A DNA stretch of 7,051 bases from an uncultured Lachnospiraceae bacterium (GTDB taxonomy: Bacteria; Bacillota_A; Clostridia; Lachnospirales; Lachnospiraceae). A program made the translations under genes and the position numbers. Shown one piece after another: positions 1 to 5,739 of this stretch; within the stretch, counting starts at the first letter, position 1, and every line of letters begins with the position of its first letter. The notes beneath the pieces are model-generated. The model saw nothing but the letters and a program-made list of their open reading frames with translations. It was not told the origin of the DNA and made no database searches. The stretch is from positions 1 to 7,051 of the forward strand of contig CAJUOF010000133.1 in NCBI GenBank assembly GCA_910587905.1. The letters are read 5' to 3'.

Positions 1-2
1 CC

Positions 3-269
3 ATGTCCGGCTATAGGGTCTATAATCCACGCTCTGTTGTGGTGGCGTTAACAAACAATAATCTTGGAAATTATTGGACCAGTTCAGGACCCTATGATGA
101 AATCTTCTATTATGTTGAAAAAAATATCTATGATGTCCGGGAAGCAATTGCCCTTTTGGTGTCGGGTATTCCGGTACCTGCCAGGGTAAGAGAATATGCG
201 GCTGTTTCTATGAAGCTTACTACAATGGAAAAAATAGGGTTACAATCATGGAAAATCATGGTATACTAA
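3..269 (+). pseudogene. Fragment of an AAA-ATPase-like / PD-(D/E)XK family protein (DUF1703-type), likely a remnant
   Basis: The reading frame is open at the window's left edge, so the ATG at 3 may be an internal methionine. The stretch reading VYNPRSVVVALTNNN, then NYWTSSGPYDEIF, then VREAIALLVSG resembles the middle of the AAA-ATPase-like proteins found in many copies in gut Firmicutes and Bacteroidetes, where an ATPase-like half precedes a PD-(D/E)XK nuclease-like half. Family members normally continue for well over 100 residues past this point. Here similarity fades after about residue 72 and the frame ends in a short unrelated tail, so the nuclease half is absent. I see no single frameshift that restores it. 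The region is AT-richer than the genes downstream, consistent with acquired and decaying DNA. Family assignment is from remembered motifs, not a search. An intact but unusual short protein is less likely. Confidence 0.55.
239..267 (+). promoter_or_regulatory. Possible weak promoter at the end of the ATPase-like fragment
   Basis: GTTACA at 239-244 (4 of 6 to the -35 consensus) and TATACT at 262-267 (5 of 6 to the -10 consensus) are exactly 17 bases apart. It overlaps the tail of the broken fragment and points toward the small gene at 447, about 180 bases away. The AT-rich context makes chance matches likely, and a second candidate lies closer to the gene. Confidence 0.25.
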
Positions 270-346
270 TCCGATAGACCTGTGTGTGCGGTGCGGCCGG
301 CGGATATTTTGTTGTCCGTTATTTTATATGTACCACTAATTTCCGG

Positions 347-375
347 TTTCTTATTCGACAAAATGGGCTTATAAT
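347..375 (+). promoter_or_regulatory. Probable promoter for the small CxxC protein gene
   Basis: A perfect TATAAT lies at 370-375 in the intergenic region. The hexamer 17 bases upstream, TTTCTT at 347-352, is a poor -35, so the call rests on the -10 box. Transcription would begin near 382, giving a leader of about 65 bases before the ATG at 447. That leader contains a small stem at 394-415, ATCCCG pairing with CGGGAT around a 10-base loop, with no T-tract and therefore not an obvious terminator. The rest of the 270-446 gap shows no further gene. Confidence 0.4.
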
Positions 376-446
376 GTGGCTGTAGCAGAAAAGATCCCGT
401 CGAACTGTGCGGGATATCAGAGGTTTACGGGAAAGGCTGTGAGTGT

Positions 447-677
447 ATGACCCATGAGAAACAGGAATTCGTGGTTTGCAACTGCTGTGGGGAACTGGTG
501 AAAACGGAAGGAGTGCCGCCCTACGGGGAGGGCCTTGAGGTGACGAAAACCTGGGGATACTTTTCCGGGAAAGATGGGGAACGGCATCATTTTTTCCTGT
601 GCGAGGAATGCTATGACAGGATGATCAGCGGCTTTGCCGTTCCGGTGGAGATTGAAGAAGTGACGGAATTGGTGTGA
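447..677 (+). CDS. Small conserved protein with paired CxxC motifs (putative zinc ribbon), function unknown
   Basis: This 76-residue protein has two cysteine pairs, C11-x2-C14 near the N terminus and CEEC around residues 52-55 near the C terminus, a spacing typical of a zinc-knuckle or zinc-ribbon fold. Between them is an aromatic stretch with WGYFSGKDGERHHF, and an acidic tail follows. There is no signal peptide or membrane segment, so it should be cytoplasmic. A GGGAAAGG site at 429-436 precedes the ATG by 10 bases. I associate proteins of this pattern with Lachnospiraceae, where they are annotated only as hypothetical. It stands just before the palindrome at 680-904 and ribonuclease Z, in the same direction. 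Metal binding is inferred from the cysteines alone, and a role in RNA or protein binding would be speculation. Confidence 0.75.
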   Translation: MTHEKQEFVVCNCCGELVKTEGVPPYGEGLEVTKTWGYFSGKDGERHHFFLCEECYDRMISGFAVPVEIEEVTELV

Positions 678-679
678 TA

Positions 680-904
680 CTTGTCAGGTAACTGCAAAGC
701 CGTAACACCTGGATCGGATTCTGGCGATTGCATCCAGGAAAAGCCCTCTGCGCCATGGAAACGAGACCATGGAAAACAGGAGGGCCCATGCCCGACTGGT
801 TTCTGCGCTTATGGGCTCGTTGGAATGGTTGGCGCAGCAGGCTTTGGATGGATCAATCGCCAGAATCCGCTCTGCAATTTTAAGCTTTGCGGTTGCCTGA
901 AAAA
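680..904. repeat. Long imperfect palindrome, MITE-like or structured RNA element
   Basis: Four blocks of the left arm pair with the right arm in order: 684-700 with 884-900 (15 of 17 plus two G-U pairs), 715-730 with 854-869 (16 of 16), 740-755 with 830-845 (14 of 16), and 760-770 with 811-821 (10 of 11). Internal loops separate the blocks and a 40-base apical loop spans 771-810. The outer ends are inverted copies of TCAGGYAACYGCAAAGC. The four bases GATA occur on both sides (676-679 and 905-908) at equal distance and could be a target duplication, but four bases can match by chance. No T-tract follows, so a simple intrinsic terminator is unlikely. It fills nearly the whole gap between the CxxC protein gene and rnz, ending about 23 bases before the rnz start. 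A non-autonomous mobile element and a large leader RNA both remain possible. Confidence 0.8.
788..883 (+). CDS. Candidate tryptophan-rich 31-residue mini-ORF in the palindrome loop
   Basis: A perfect AGGAGG at 778-783 stands four bases before an ATG at 788, and the frame runs to a TAA at 881-883. The peptide begins MPDWFLRLWARWNGW and holds five tryptophans in 31 residues, with several arginines in its first half. The start codon sits inside a short GGGC/GCCC stem within the apical loop, so its access could depend on RNA folding. The frame continues into the right arm, which argues that it may be fortuitous, and an overlapping frame (769-900) encodes a different 43-residue peptide. I do not recognise a family. 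Only the ribosome binding site supports expression. Confidence 0.25.
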   Translation: MPDWFLRLWARWNGWRSRLWMDQSPESALQF

Positions 905-926
905 GATATAAGAGAAAGGAATTACC

Positions 927-1841
927 ATGCTTGACGTTTGTTTGCTGGGGACCGGCGGCATGATGCCGCTCCCTTACCGGTGGCTGACCTCGCTGATGGC
1001 AAGGTGCGGGGGAAGCCACCTGCTCATTGACTGCGGGGAGGGAACGCAGATCGCCCTCAGGAAAAAGGGCTGGAGCGCAAAGCCCATCGACCTGATCTGC
1101 TTCACCCATTACCATGCGGACCATATCAGCGGCCTGCCGGGGCTTCTCCTGACCATGGGGAATGCGGAACGGACGGAGCCGCTTCTTATGGCTGGGCCCA
1201 AGGGCCTGGAGCGGGTGGTGACGGCCCTCAGGACCATTGCGCCGGAACTGCCGTTTCCTGTGCGGTTTCTGGAGCTTACGGAGCGGGAGCAGGAGTTTCA
1301 GGCGGGGCCTTACCACATCCGTGCGTTCCGTGTGAACCATAACATTCCCTGCTACGGGTATTCGCTTTCTCTGCCCCGGGCGGGAAAGTTCCAGGTGGAA
1401 CAGGCGAAGGCCCTGGAGCTTCCGGTACGTTACTGGGGCGTCCTGCAGCGGGGGGAGACGGTGGAGCTTGACGGGAAGGTCTACACGCCGGACATGGTCA
1501 TGGGCGGGGCCAGGAAGGGGATCAAGGTGACCTACTGCACCGACACCAGGCCGATCGCCTCCATAGCGGCGGAGGCGGCCGGTTCCGACCTGTTCATCTG
1601 CGAGGGCATGTACGGGGAGAAGGAGAAGGAGGCCAAGGCCAGGGAGAACAAGCATATGACCATGTACGATGCGGCCAGACTGGCAAAGGATGCGGACGTG
1701 TCGGAGCTCTGGCTGACACACTACAGCCCGTCCCTCTCCTGGCCGGAAGATTACATGGACGAGGTGAGGCGGATCTTTCCGAAGGCGGTTGCGGCCAGGG
1801 ACGGGCAGACGGCGGAACTGCGGTTTGAGGACGAGGATTGA
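927..1841 (+). CDS. rnz: Ribonuclease Z (tRNA 3' endonuclease), metallo-beta-lactamase fold
   Basis: RNase Z removes the 3' trailer from tRNA precursors, mainly those lacking an encoded CCA, in the cytoplasm with two zinc ions. The 304-residue protein has the short bacterial form's usual length. The N terminus has LGTGGMMP and the IDCGEGTQ strand (34-41). The zinc motif is H61-x-H63-x-D65-H66, followed by GLPGLL. The other expected ligands are H138 (in RVNHN), D206 (in YCTDTRP), and H265 (in LTHYSP), with H243 as the conserved late histidine. A segment around 153-199 (AGKFQVEQAK to the GGARKGIKV turn) follows the RNase Z pattern rather than generic lactamase-fold enzymes. The metal motif reads HYHADH where many relatives have HLHGDH. 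AGAAAGGA at 913-920 gives a good site six bases before ATG. A related arylsulfatase-like hydrolase is possible but less likely. Confidence 0.88.
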   Translation: MLDVCLLGTGGMMPLPYRWLTSLMARCGGSHLLIDCGEGTQIALRKKGWSAKPIDLICFTHYHADHISGLPGLLLTMGNAERTEPLLMAGPKGLERVVTALRTIAPELPFPVRFLELTEREQEFQAGPYHIRAFRVNHNIPCYGYSLSLPRAGKFQVEQAKALELPVRYWGVLQRGETVELDGKVYTPDMVMGGARKGIKVTYCTDTRPIASIAAEAAGSDLFICEGMYGEKEKEAKARENKHMTMYDAARLAKDADVSELWLTHYSPSLSWPEDYMDEVRRIFPKAVAARDGQTAELRFEDED

Positions 1842-1855
1842 TGCAGGGGAAGAAT

Positions 1856-2890
1856 ATGGACGAGAAAAAGACGACGGACGTTATGATTTTGGCGATCGAG
1901 AGTTCCTGCGACGAGACGGCGGCGGCGGTGGTGAGAAACGGCAGGGAGGTCCTTTCCAACGTGATCTCCTCCCAGATCGCCCTCCACACCCAGTACGGGG
2001 GCGTGGTGCCGGAGCTGGCCTCCAGAAAGCACATCGAGAAGATCAACCAGGTGATCGGGGCGGCCCTCTCGGAGGCGGGGATGACCCTCCCCGAGATGAC
2101 GGCGGTGGCCGTGACCTACGGGCCGGGACTGGTGGGTGCCCTTCTGGTGGGGGTGGCGGCGGCGAAGGCGCTGGCCTACGGCGCCGGGCTTCCACTGGTG
2201 GGAGTCCATCACATCGAGGGGCACATGAGCGCCAATTTCCTGGAGCATCCGGACCTGGAGCCGCCGTTCCTCTGTCTGATCGTGTCCGGCGGCCATACCC
2301 ATCTGGTGATCATGAAGGATCACGGCGAGTTTGAGATCGTCGGGCGCACCAGGGACGATGCGGCGGGGGAGGCTTTTGACAAGGTGGCCAGGGCTATCGG
2401 CCTGGGATATCCCGGCGGTCCCAAGATCGACCTGGCGGCCAGGGAGGGAAATCCCCACGCCATGGAGTTTCCCAGGGCGAAGATCGAGGGCTGTCCCTAT
2501 GATTTCAGCTTCAGCGGCTTGAAATCGGCGGTGCTCAACTACCTGAACCACGAGAAGATGGCGGGGCGGGAGGTGAACCGGGCCGATCTGGCGGCTTCCT
2601 TCCAGAATGCGGTGGTGGAGGTCCTGGTGGACCACACGGTCCGGGCGGCGGAGGAATACGGCATCCGCAAGGTGGCCATTGCCGGCGGCGTGGCCTCCAA
2701 CTCGGCCCTGCGGGCGTCCATGACGGCGGCCTGTGGGCGGGCGGGACTGAAGCTCTATTATCCGTCGCCAATTTTCTGTACCGACAATGCGGCCATGATC
2801 GGGGCCGCCGCCTATTACGAGTACAAAAAGGGCGTGAGGAGCGGTCTGGACCTGAATGCGGTGCCGAACCTGAGGCTCGGGGAGCGGTGA
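1856..2890 (+). CDS. tsaD: tRNA N6-adenosine threonylcarbamoyltransferase (t6A synthesis)
   Basis: TsaD transfers the threonylcarbamoyl group from its adenylate to A37 of ANN-decoding tRNAs, working with TsaB and TsaE in bacteria. With the ATG at 1856 the protein is 344 residues, close to the family norm. It shows IESSCDETAAAVV (14-26), GGVVPELASRKH (48-59), the metal-binding H119-x3-H123 in HHIEGH, VSGGHTHL (143-150), DDAAGEAFDKV (167-177), FSFSGLKSAV, IAGGVASNSALR, and the late metal ligand D310 in CTDNAAMIG. All expected active-site pieces are present. I prefer 1856 because AGGGG at 1845-1849 sits six bases before it. An ATG at 1841 overlaps the rnz stop as TGATG and would add five residues. 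The tight junction indicates co-transcription and perhaps coupling with rnz. The neighbouring tsaB and tsaE are not in the window. Confidence 0.97.
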   Translation: MDEKKTTDVMILAIESSCDETAAAVVRNGREVLSNVISSQIALHTQYGGVVPELASRKHIEKINQVIGAALSEAGMTLPEMTAVAVTYGPGLVGALLVGVAAAKALAYGAGLPLVGVHHIEGHMSANFLEHPDLEPPFLCLIVSGGHTHLVIMKDHGEFEIVGRTRDDAAGEAFDKVARAIGLGYPGGPKIDLAAREGNPHAMEFPRAKIEGCPYDFSFSGLKSAVLNYLNHEKMAGREVNRADLAASFQNAVVEVLVDHTVRAAEEYGIRKVAIAGGVASNSALRASMTAACGRAGLKLYYPSPIFCTDNAAMIGAAAYYEYKKGVRSGLDLNAVPNLRLGER

Positions 2891-2915
2891 GATATAAAGG
2901 GGTGATGGCAAAACA

Positions 2916-3620
2916 ATGAACGGCAAAATAGTCAAAGCTATCGTCCTGGCGGCGGGCCAGGGAAGGCGGATGGAGAGCAGGGTGCCGAAGCAGTATTTAC
3001 AGCTTGGCGGGCACGAGGTCCTTTACTATTCTCTGAGGGCCTTTGAGGAGAGCCCGGTGGACGAGATCGTCCTGGTGACCGGTGAGGACGAGATTCCCTG
3101 GTGCCGGGAGCATATCGTGGGGAAATACGGATTTTCCAAGGTGAAACAGATCATCCCAGGAGGGGAGGAGCGCTATGACTCCGTCTATGCGGGACTTCTG
3201 GCGGCGGCTCCCTGCGACTATGTGCTGATCCATGACGGGGCCAGACCCTTTGTCACGGGGGCGATCATTGAGAGGGTGCTTTCGGGGGCGGCGAAATTCG
3301 GAAGCTGTACGGCGGGGATGCCGGTGAAGGACACGATCAAGGTGGTGGACGAGGCGGGCATGGCGGAGGACACGCCGGACAGGAAGAGCCTCTGGGCCAT
3401 CCAGACGCCCCAGGGCTTTTCCTGTCCGGTGATTTTAAAGGCCCATGAAAGGTTTCGGGAGGGAAGCTACCGGGTTCCGGTGACGGACGACACCATGCTG
3501 GCGGAGATGTTCCTCCGAAAGCGGACGAAGCTGGTGGAGGGAAGCTACAAGAACATCAAGGTGACCACGCCGGAGGACATGGAGCTGGCGGAGGTGTTTT
3601 TGGGAGAGGAGCGCACATGA
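2916..3620 (+). CDS. ispD: 2-C-methyl-D-erythritol 4-phosphate cytidylyltransferase
   Basis: IspD joins CTP and 2-C-methyl-D-erythritol 4-phosphate in the MEP route to isoprenoids. The 234-residue length is typical. The nucleotide-binding loop AIVLAAGQGRRM (8-19) is followed by PKQY with the catalytic lysine K25. Then come GGEERYDSVYAGL (82-94), HDGARP (106-111), PVKDTIK, WAIQTPQGF, DDTMLAE, and SYKNIKVTTPED, where K215 matches the second conserved lysine. These features separate IspD from other nucleotidyltransferases. The single-domain form lacks a fused IspF. GGGG at 2899-2902 is 13 bases from the ATG, a long spacing. Between them a four-codon frame (2905-2919) begins next to the GGGG and ends in a TGA that overlaps the ispD start. 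The gene follows tsaD by 25 bases and its stop overlaps the next start as ATGA, so it is part of the same operon. Confidence 0.96.
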   Translation: MNGKIVKAIVLAAGQGRRMESRVPKQYLQLGGHEVLYYSLRAFEESPVDEIVLVTGEDEIPWCREHIVGKYGFSKVKQIIPGGEERYDSVYAGLLAAAPCDYVLIHDGARPFVTGAIIERVLSGAAKFGSCTAGMPVKDTIKVVDEAGMAEDTPDRKSLWAIQTPQGFSCPVILKAHERFREGSYRVPVTDDTMLAEMFLRKRTKLVEGSYKNIKVTTPEDMELAEVFLGEERT

Positions 3621-4129
3621 TTCGATTGAGACCTTGGAAAAAGGCGGACTTTGAAGAGCTGCTGACCTGGTTTTCCGACGAGGAAAGCTTCTCCAGATGG
3701 AGTGCGGGGAAGTTCACGTGGCCCCTCACCATGGAGTAGCTTCTGGAGTATTACGAACGGTTTGAGGAAGATGAGAGGGGCTGGATCTTCGCGGCGCTGG
3801 ATGATGCCGGAGCGCTTGCCGGTCACCTCCTGATGCGGAAGGCTGACTATGAGAGGAACAGCGTCCATTTCGGCTTCATCGTCGTCTCGCCCGGAATGCG
3901 GGGGAAGGGAGCAGGGAAGGCCATGGTGCAGCAGGCCCTTAAGTTTGCGGGAGGGATCCTTGGGATGGAGCGGGCGACCCTCGGAGTCTTTGAGAACAAT
4001 CCGGCCGCCAGGCATTGCTACGAGGCGGCAGGCTTTGCGGCGGAAGGAACCACCCAGGATGCCTTCCGGTATCGGGGGGAATCCTGGGCGGTCATTGACA
4101 TGGCGGCGAAGTGCCGTCCGGAGTTTTGA
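3617..4129 (+). pseudogene. GNAT-family acetyltransferase interrupted by an in-frame amber codon
   Basis: Reading from the ATG at 3617, which overlaps the ispD stop, gives MIRLRPWKKADFEELLTW, a normal GNAT start. At codon 41 (3737-3739) there is TAG. The same frame then continues without a break to a stop at 4127-4129. The later part has FGFIVVSPGMRGKGAGKAMV with the acetyl-CoA loop R95-x2-G98-x-G100, and ENNPAARHCYEAAGF, the asparagine and tyrosine-bearing last motif. The total of 170 codons is the usual length for a RimJ/RimL-like or general N-acetyltransferase. The next ATG (3833, codon 73) has no ribosome binding site and would lose the N-terminal strands, so restart is unlikely to give activity. 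A CAG to TAG change would explain it, and a sequencing error or strain-specific mutation is equally possible. The substrate is unknown. Confidence 0.85.
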
Positions 4130-4152
4130 ATTATCATAAAAAGGAATGACAG

Positions 4153-4908
4153 TTACCACCGGACCTGGACGCCGAAGGATTTTACGGTTTCCAGACATTT
4201 GGCGTCGACGGGCGCGTCGGTGATAAGATAGTGGAGAGATTCCCAGGAGCTTAACAGAAAAAGCCCCTGGGAATTTGCTTTTGTATGGTCGGCCAGAATG
4301 AAATTTTGGGCAGAGTTGGCCAGCATGATGCGCTTGATCTGGGTTCCGGTGATCCCGTCATTGAAGATCCCGTTCTGGGAAAAACCACTGCAGGAGGTGA
4401 TGGTTGCATCTACATAAATCTGCTTGACGATATCGATGGTGGTATCGTCGTCAAAGGTATTGTGATCTTTCCCTAAAAAGCCGCCGATGGCATAGGTGCG
4501 GATCCAGGGCTTTTCGCTGAGAAGTTTCAGGGCCTCGAAGCTGTTGGTGAATACCGTGTAGGTGCGGCCGGAGGGCAGGATCTTCAACACTTCTGTGGCC
4601 GTTGTGCTCCCGTCTACATAAAAGGAAGAGATATCCGTTAAATAGGCCAGGGCTGTTTGGGCAATCTTCTGCTTCAAGGGCCGGTTTACCTGGCTGCGCT
4701 GCTGAAAGGAGAATTCCTGGCGGCTCTCGTCGATGATATGGGCTTTGCCGTAGCTGCGGTTGACCAGGTTGGAATGTTCCAGGGAGTTTAAGTCCCTGCG
4801 GATGGTCATGGCCGACACGCCAAATTGTTCGGCCAGGGCGGAAACGGAGATTTCTTTGTTGGATTTCAGGATATTATAGATCCGTTCTCGTCGTTCTTCT
4901 GATTTCAA
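4153..4908 (-). CDS. DeoR/GlpR-family transcriptional repressor of a sugar catabolic module
   Basis: The 251-residue protein has the two-part DeoR layout. A winged helix-turn-helix occupies about residues 6-57, with the recognition segment SALAEQFGVSAMTIRRDL (23-40). A sugar-phosphate-sensing DeoRC domain follows, with DGSTT (99-103), TNSFEALKLL from 121, a CSGFSQNGIFNDG stretch and ADHTK near the end. These loops bind phosphorylated sugar intermediates in characterised relatives. It starts at a TTG (4906-4908), supported by a strong GGAGGTG at 4914-4920 five bases upstream. It diverges from the aldolase gene across 187 bases with inverted repeats, so it probably controls both that operon and itself, with release by a sugar phosphate. 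The effector cannot be told. Its 3' end converges with the broken acetyltransferase gene 23 bases away, with no clear terminator between them. Confidence 0.93.
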   Translation of the reverse strand: MKSEERRERIYNILKSNKEISVSALAEQFGVSAMTIRRDLNSLEHSNLVNRSYGKAHIIDESRQEFSFQQRSQVNRPLKQKIAQTALAYLTDISSFYVDGSTTATEVLKILPSGRTYTVFTNSFEALKLLSEKPWIRTYAIGGFLGKDHNTFDDDTTIDIVKQIYVDATITSCSGFSQNGIFNDGITGTQIKRIMLANSAQNFILADHTKANSQGLFLLSSWESLHYLITDAPVDAKCLETVKSFGVQVRW

Positions 4909-4938
4909 AACAACACCTCCATAGACTATAATGTTTGG

Positions 4939-4969
4939 TTGTTCTTGAATTATACCTTAATTCGAACAA
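4939..4969. promoter_or_regulatory. Inverted-repeat operator candidate over the repressor promoter
   Basis: TTGTTCTTGAATT (4939-4951) and AATTCGAACAA (4959-4969) form an imperfect inverted repeat, with two extra bases in the left arm and seven bases between the arms. It covers the minus-strand -10 box at 4949-4954, so a protein bound here would block the repressor's own transcription. DeoR-family operators are often repeats containing TTCG or GTTC, which fits. A second pair, AATGTTTG (4930-4937) and CAAACATT (4993-5000), flanks it and could serve as a more distant pair of sites for looping. Confidence 0.5.
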
Positions 4970-4977
4970 TATTGCAA
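4949..4977 (-). promoter_or_regulatory. Promoter of the DeoR-family gene
   Basis: On the minus strand TTGCAA (4972-4977; 4 of 6) and a perfect TATAAT (4949-4954) are separated by exactly 17 bases. Transcription would start near 4942, leaving about 33 bases before the TTG start codon and including the GGAGGTG site. The -35 box lies inside the palindrome ATTGCAAT (4971-4978). Confidence 0.6.
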
Positions 4978-5007
4978 TAATAATGTGATAGACAAACATT
5001 TAAAATG

Positions 5008-5036
5008 TTGACAGTGTGCGTTATTATTGTTAATTT
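5008..5036 (+). promoter_or_regulatory. Promoter of the aldolase / sugar transporter operon
   Basis: A perfect TTGACA lies at 5008-5013 and TAATTT follows after 17 bases at 5031-5036. The -10 is weak (3 of 6), so activation or a slightly different box is possible. The element is enclosed by CAATAATAA (4975-4983) and its inverted copy TTATTATTG (5021-5029), and AACATT/AATGTT (4995-5009) abuts the -35. Binding at any of these would affect this promoter. The leader to the ATG at 5096 would be about 53 bases. Confidence 0.5.
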
Positions 5037-5095
5037 AAACATATCAAAGAGAACAGAACAAGCAGTGAAGAGATCACAGGACGGGAGGAAACAGT

Positions 5096-5725
5096 ATGGA
5101 CATTCAGGCGATCAAGGAGATTCTTGCGGTGGCGAGAAGATTAGACGAGAAAAATCTTGTCAATGCTTATGAGGGGAATATTTCGGTAAAACGGGACGGA
5201 CTGATTTACATTACGCCCACAGGAAAAAACAAGGGTCTGCTCACGGAGGAAATGATCGCAGTGGTGAGGGAGGACGGAACCCAGATCGGCGGATGCTGCA
5301 AGCCCACCTCGGAGCTTACAATGCACAGGAATACCTATGAGATCCGGCCGGAGATCGGAGGGATCGTGCACTGCCATCCGACCTTCATGACGGCTTATGC
5401 CATCTGCAATCTTCCGGTGGAGACCAAGGCATATCCGGAGATGATCGGAAATTTCGGTGTCTTTGAGGTGGCGCCCTATGGGAGGCCGGGGACGGAAAAG
5501 ATTCTGGAAGGGGCGATACCGATTTTTGCCCACAGTGATATCTGTATGCTGGGGAATCACGGCGTCTTGGCGGTGGGAGAGACCGTGTTTGACGCCATGA
5601 ACCGGATTGAGGCGGCGGAGGCGATCACGCAGACCTTGTTTCTCTCCAGGATTCTCGGAAAGGAAAAGGAGTTGGACAGGGAGGAGCTTGACTATTTGAA
5701 CACAGTGCGGACAAGCAAACGATAG
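5096..5725 (+). CDS. Class II aldolase/adducin-family protein, L-fuculose-phosphate aldolase type
   Basis: Enzymes of this family are zinc-dependent. They cleave or epimerise phosphorylated ketoses, for example L-fuculose 1-phosphate to dihydroxyacetone phosphate and lactaldehyde. The 209-residue length matches FucA-like enzymes. The zinc ligands are H92 and H94 (in VHCHP) and H155 (in GNHG), and the catalytic acid is E73 (in TSE). A tyrosine occurs at 113, where E. coli FucA has a catalytic tyrosine, and the numbering coincides with FucA throughout. GNIS (27-30) and TPTGKNKG (40-47) form the phosphate-binding loops. A GGGAGGAA site at 5083-5090 precedes the ATG by five bases. The gene opens the operon facing the DeoR-type repressor and is followed after 14 bases by a sugar ABC ATPase. 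The family also includes ribulose-phosphate epimerases and aldolases for rhamnulose, 5-deoxyribulose and four-carbon acid phosphates, so I leave the symbol blank. Confidence 0.93.
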   Translation: MDIQAIKEILAVARRLDEKNLVNAYEGNISVKRDGLIYITPTGKNKGLLTEEMIAVVREDGTQIGGCCKPTSELTMHRNTYEIRPEIGGIVHCHPTFMTAYAICNLPVETKAYPEMIGNFGVFEVAPYGRPGTEKILEGAIPIFAHSDICMLGNHGVLAVGETVFDAMNRIEAAEAITQTLFLSRILGKEKELDREELDYLNTVRTSKR

Positions 5726-5739
5726 GTGGTGAGGCTTTC

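Noticed and set aside
680..904. The palindrome as an intrinsic terminator
   Set aside because: The stem is far too long and interrupted, and no run of T follows on either strand close to the stem base apart from a short A/T stretch, so a classical terminator is not supported.
681..911. 76-codon plus-strand frame through the palindrome
   Set aside because: It begins at a TTG with no ribosome binding site and runs through both arms of the hairpin, so it is most likely a by-product of the repeat.
684..1721. Long minus-strand open frame of 345 codons
   Set aside because: It lies antisense to rnz, whose zinc motifs are intact, and its protein is arginine- and proline-rich low-complexity, as expected of a shadow frame in GC-rich DNA. 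Only its last 20 or so codons are of interest, as part of the palindrome.
1751..2935. Minus-strand open frame of 394 codons opposite tsaD
   Set aside because: The composition is His/Arg/Pro/Gly-rich with no recognisable domain, and the plus strand carries a complete TsaD.
3833..4129. A separate 98-residue acetyltransferase gene starting at 3833
   Set aside because: The same frame extends upstream to 3617 with family-like sequence broken only by one TAG, and the ATG at 3833 lacks a ribosome binding site. It is the tail of the interrupted gene.
4130..4152. Bidirectional terminator between the converging acetyltransferase and DeoR genes
   Set aside because: The 23-base gap has no stem with a T-tract on either strand.
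3545..4198. Minus-strand open frame opposite the acetyltransferase
   Set aside because: It overlaps the 3' ends of both ispD and the DeoR gene, and no domain is visible. The plus-strand GNAT motifs are clear despite the amber codon.
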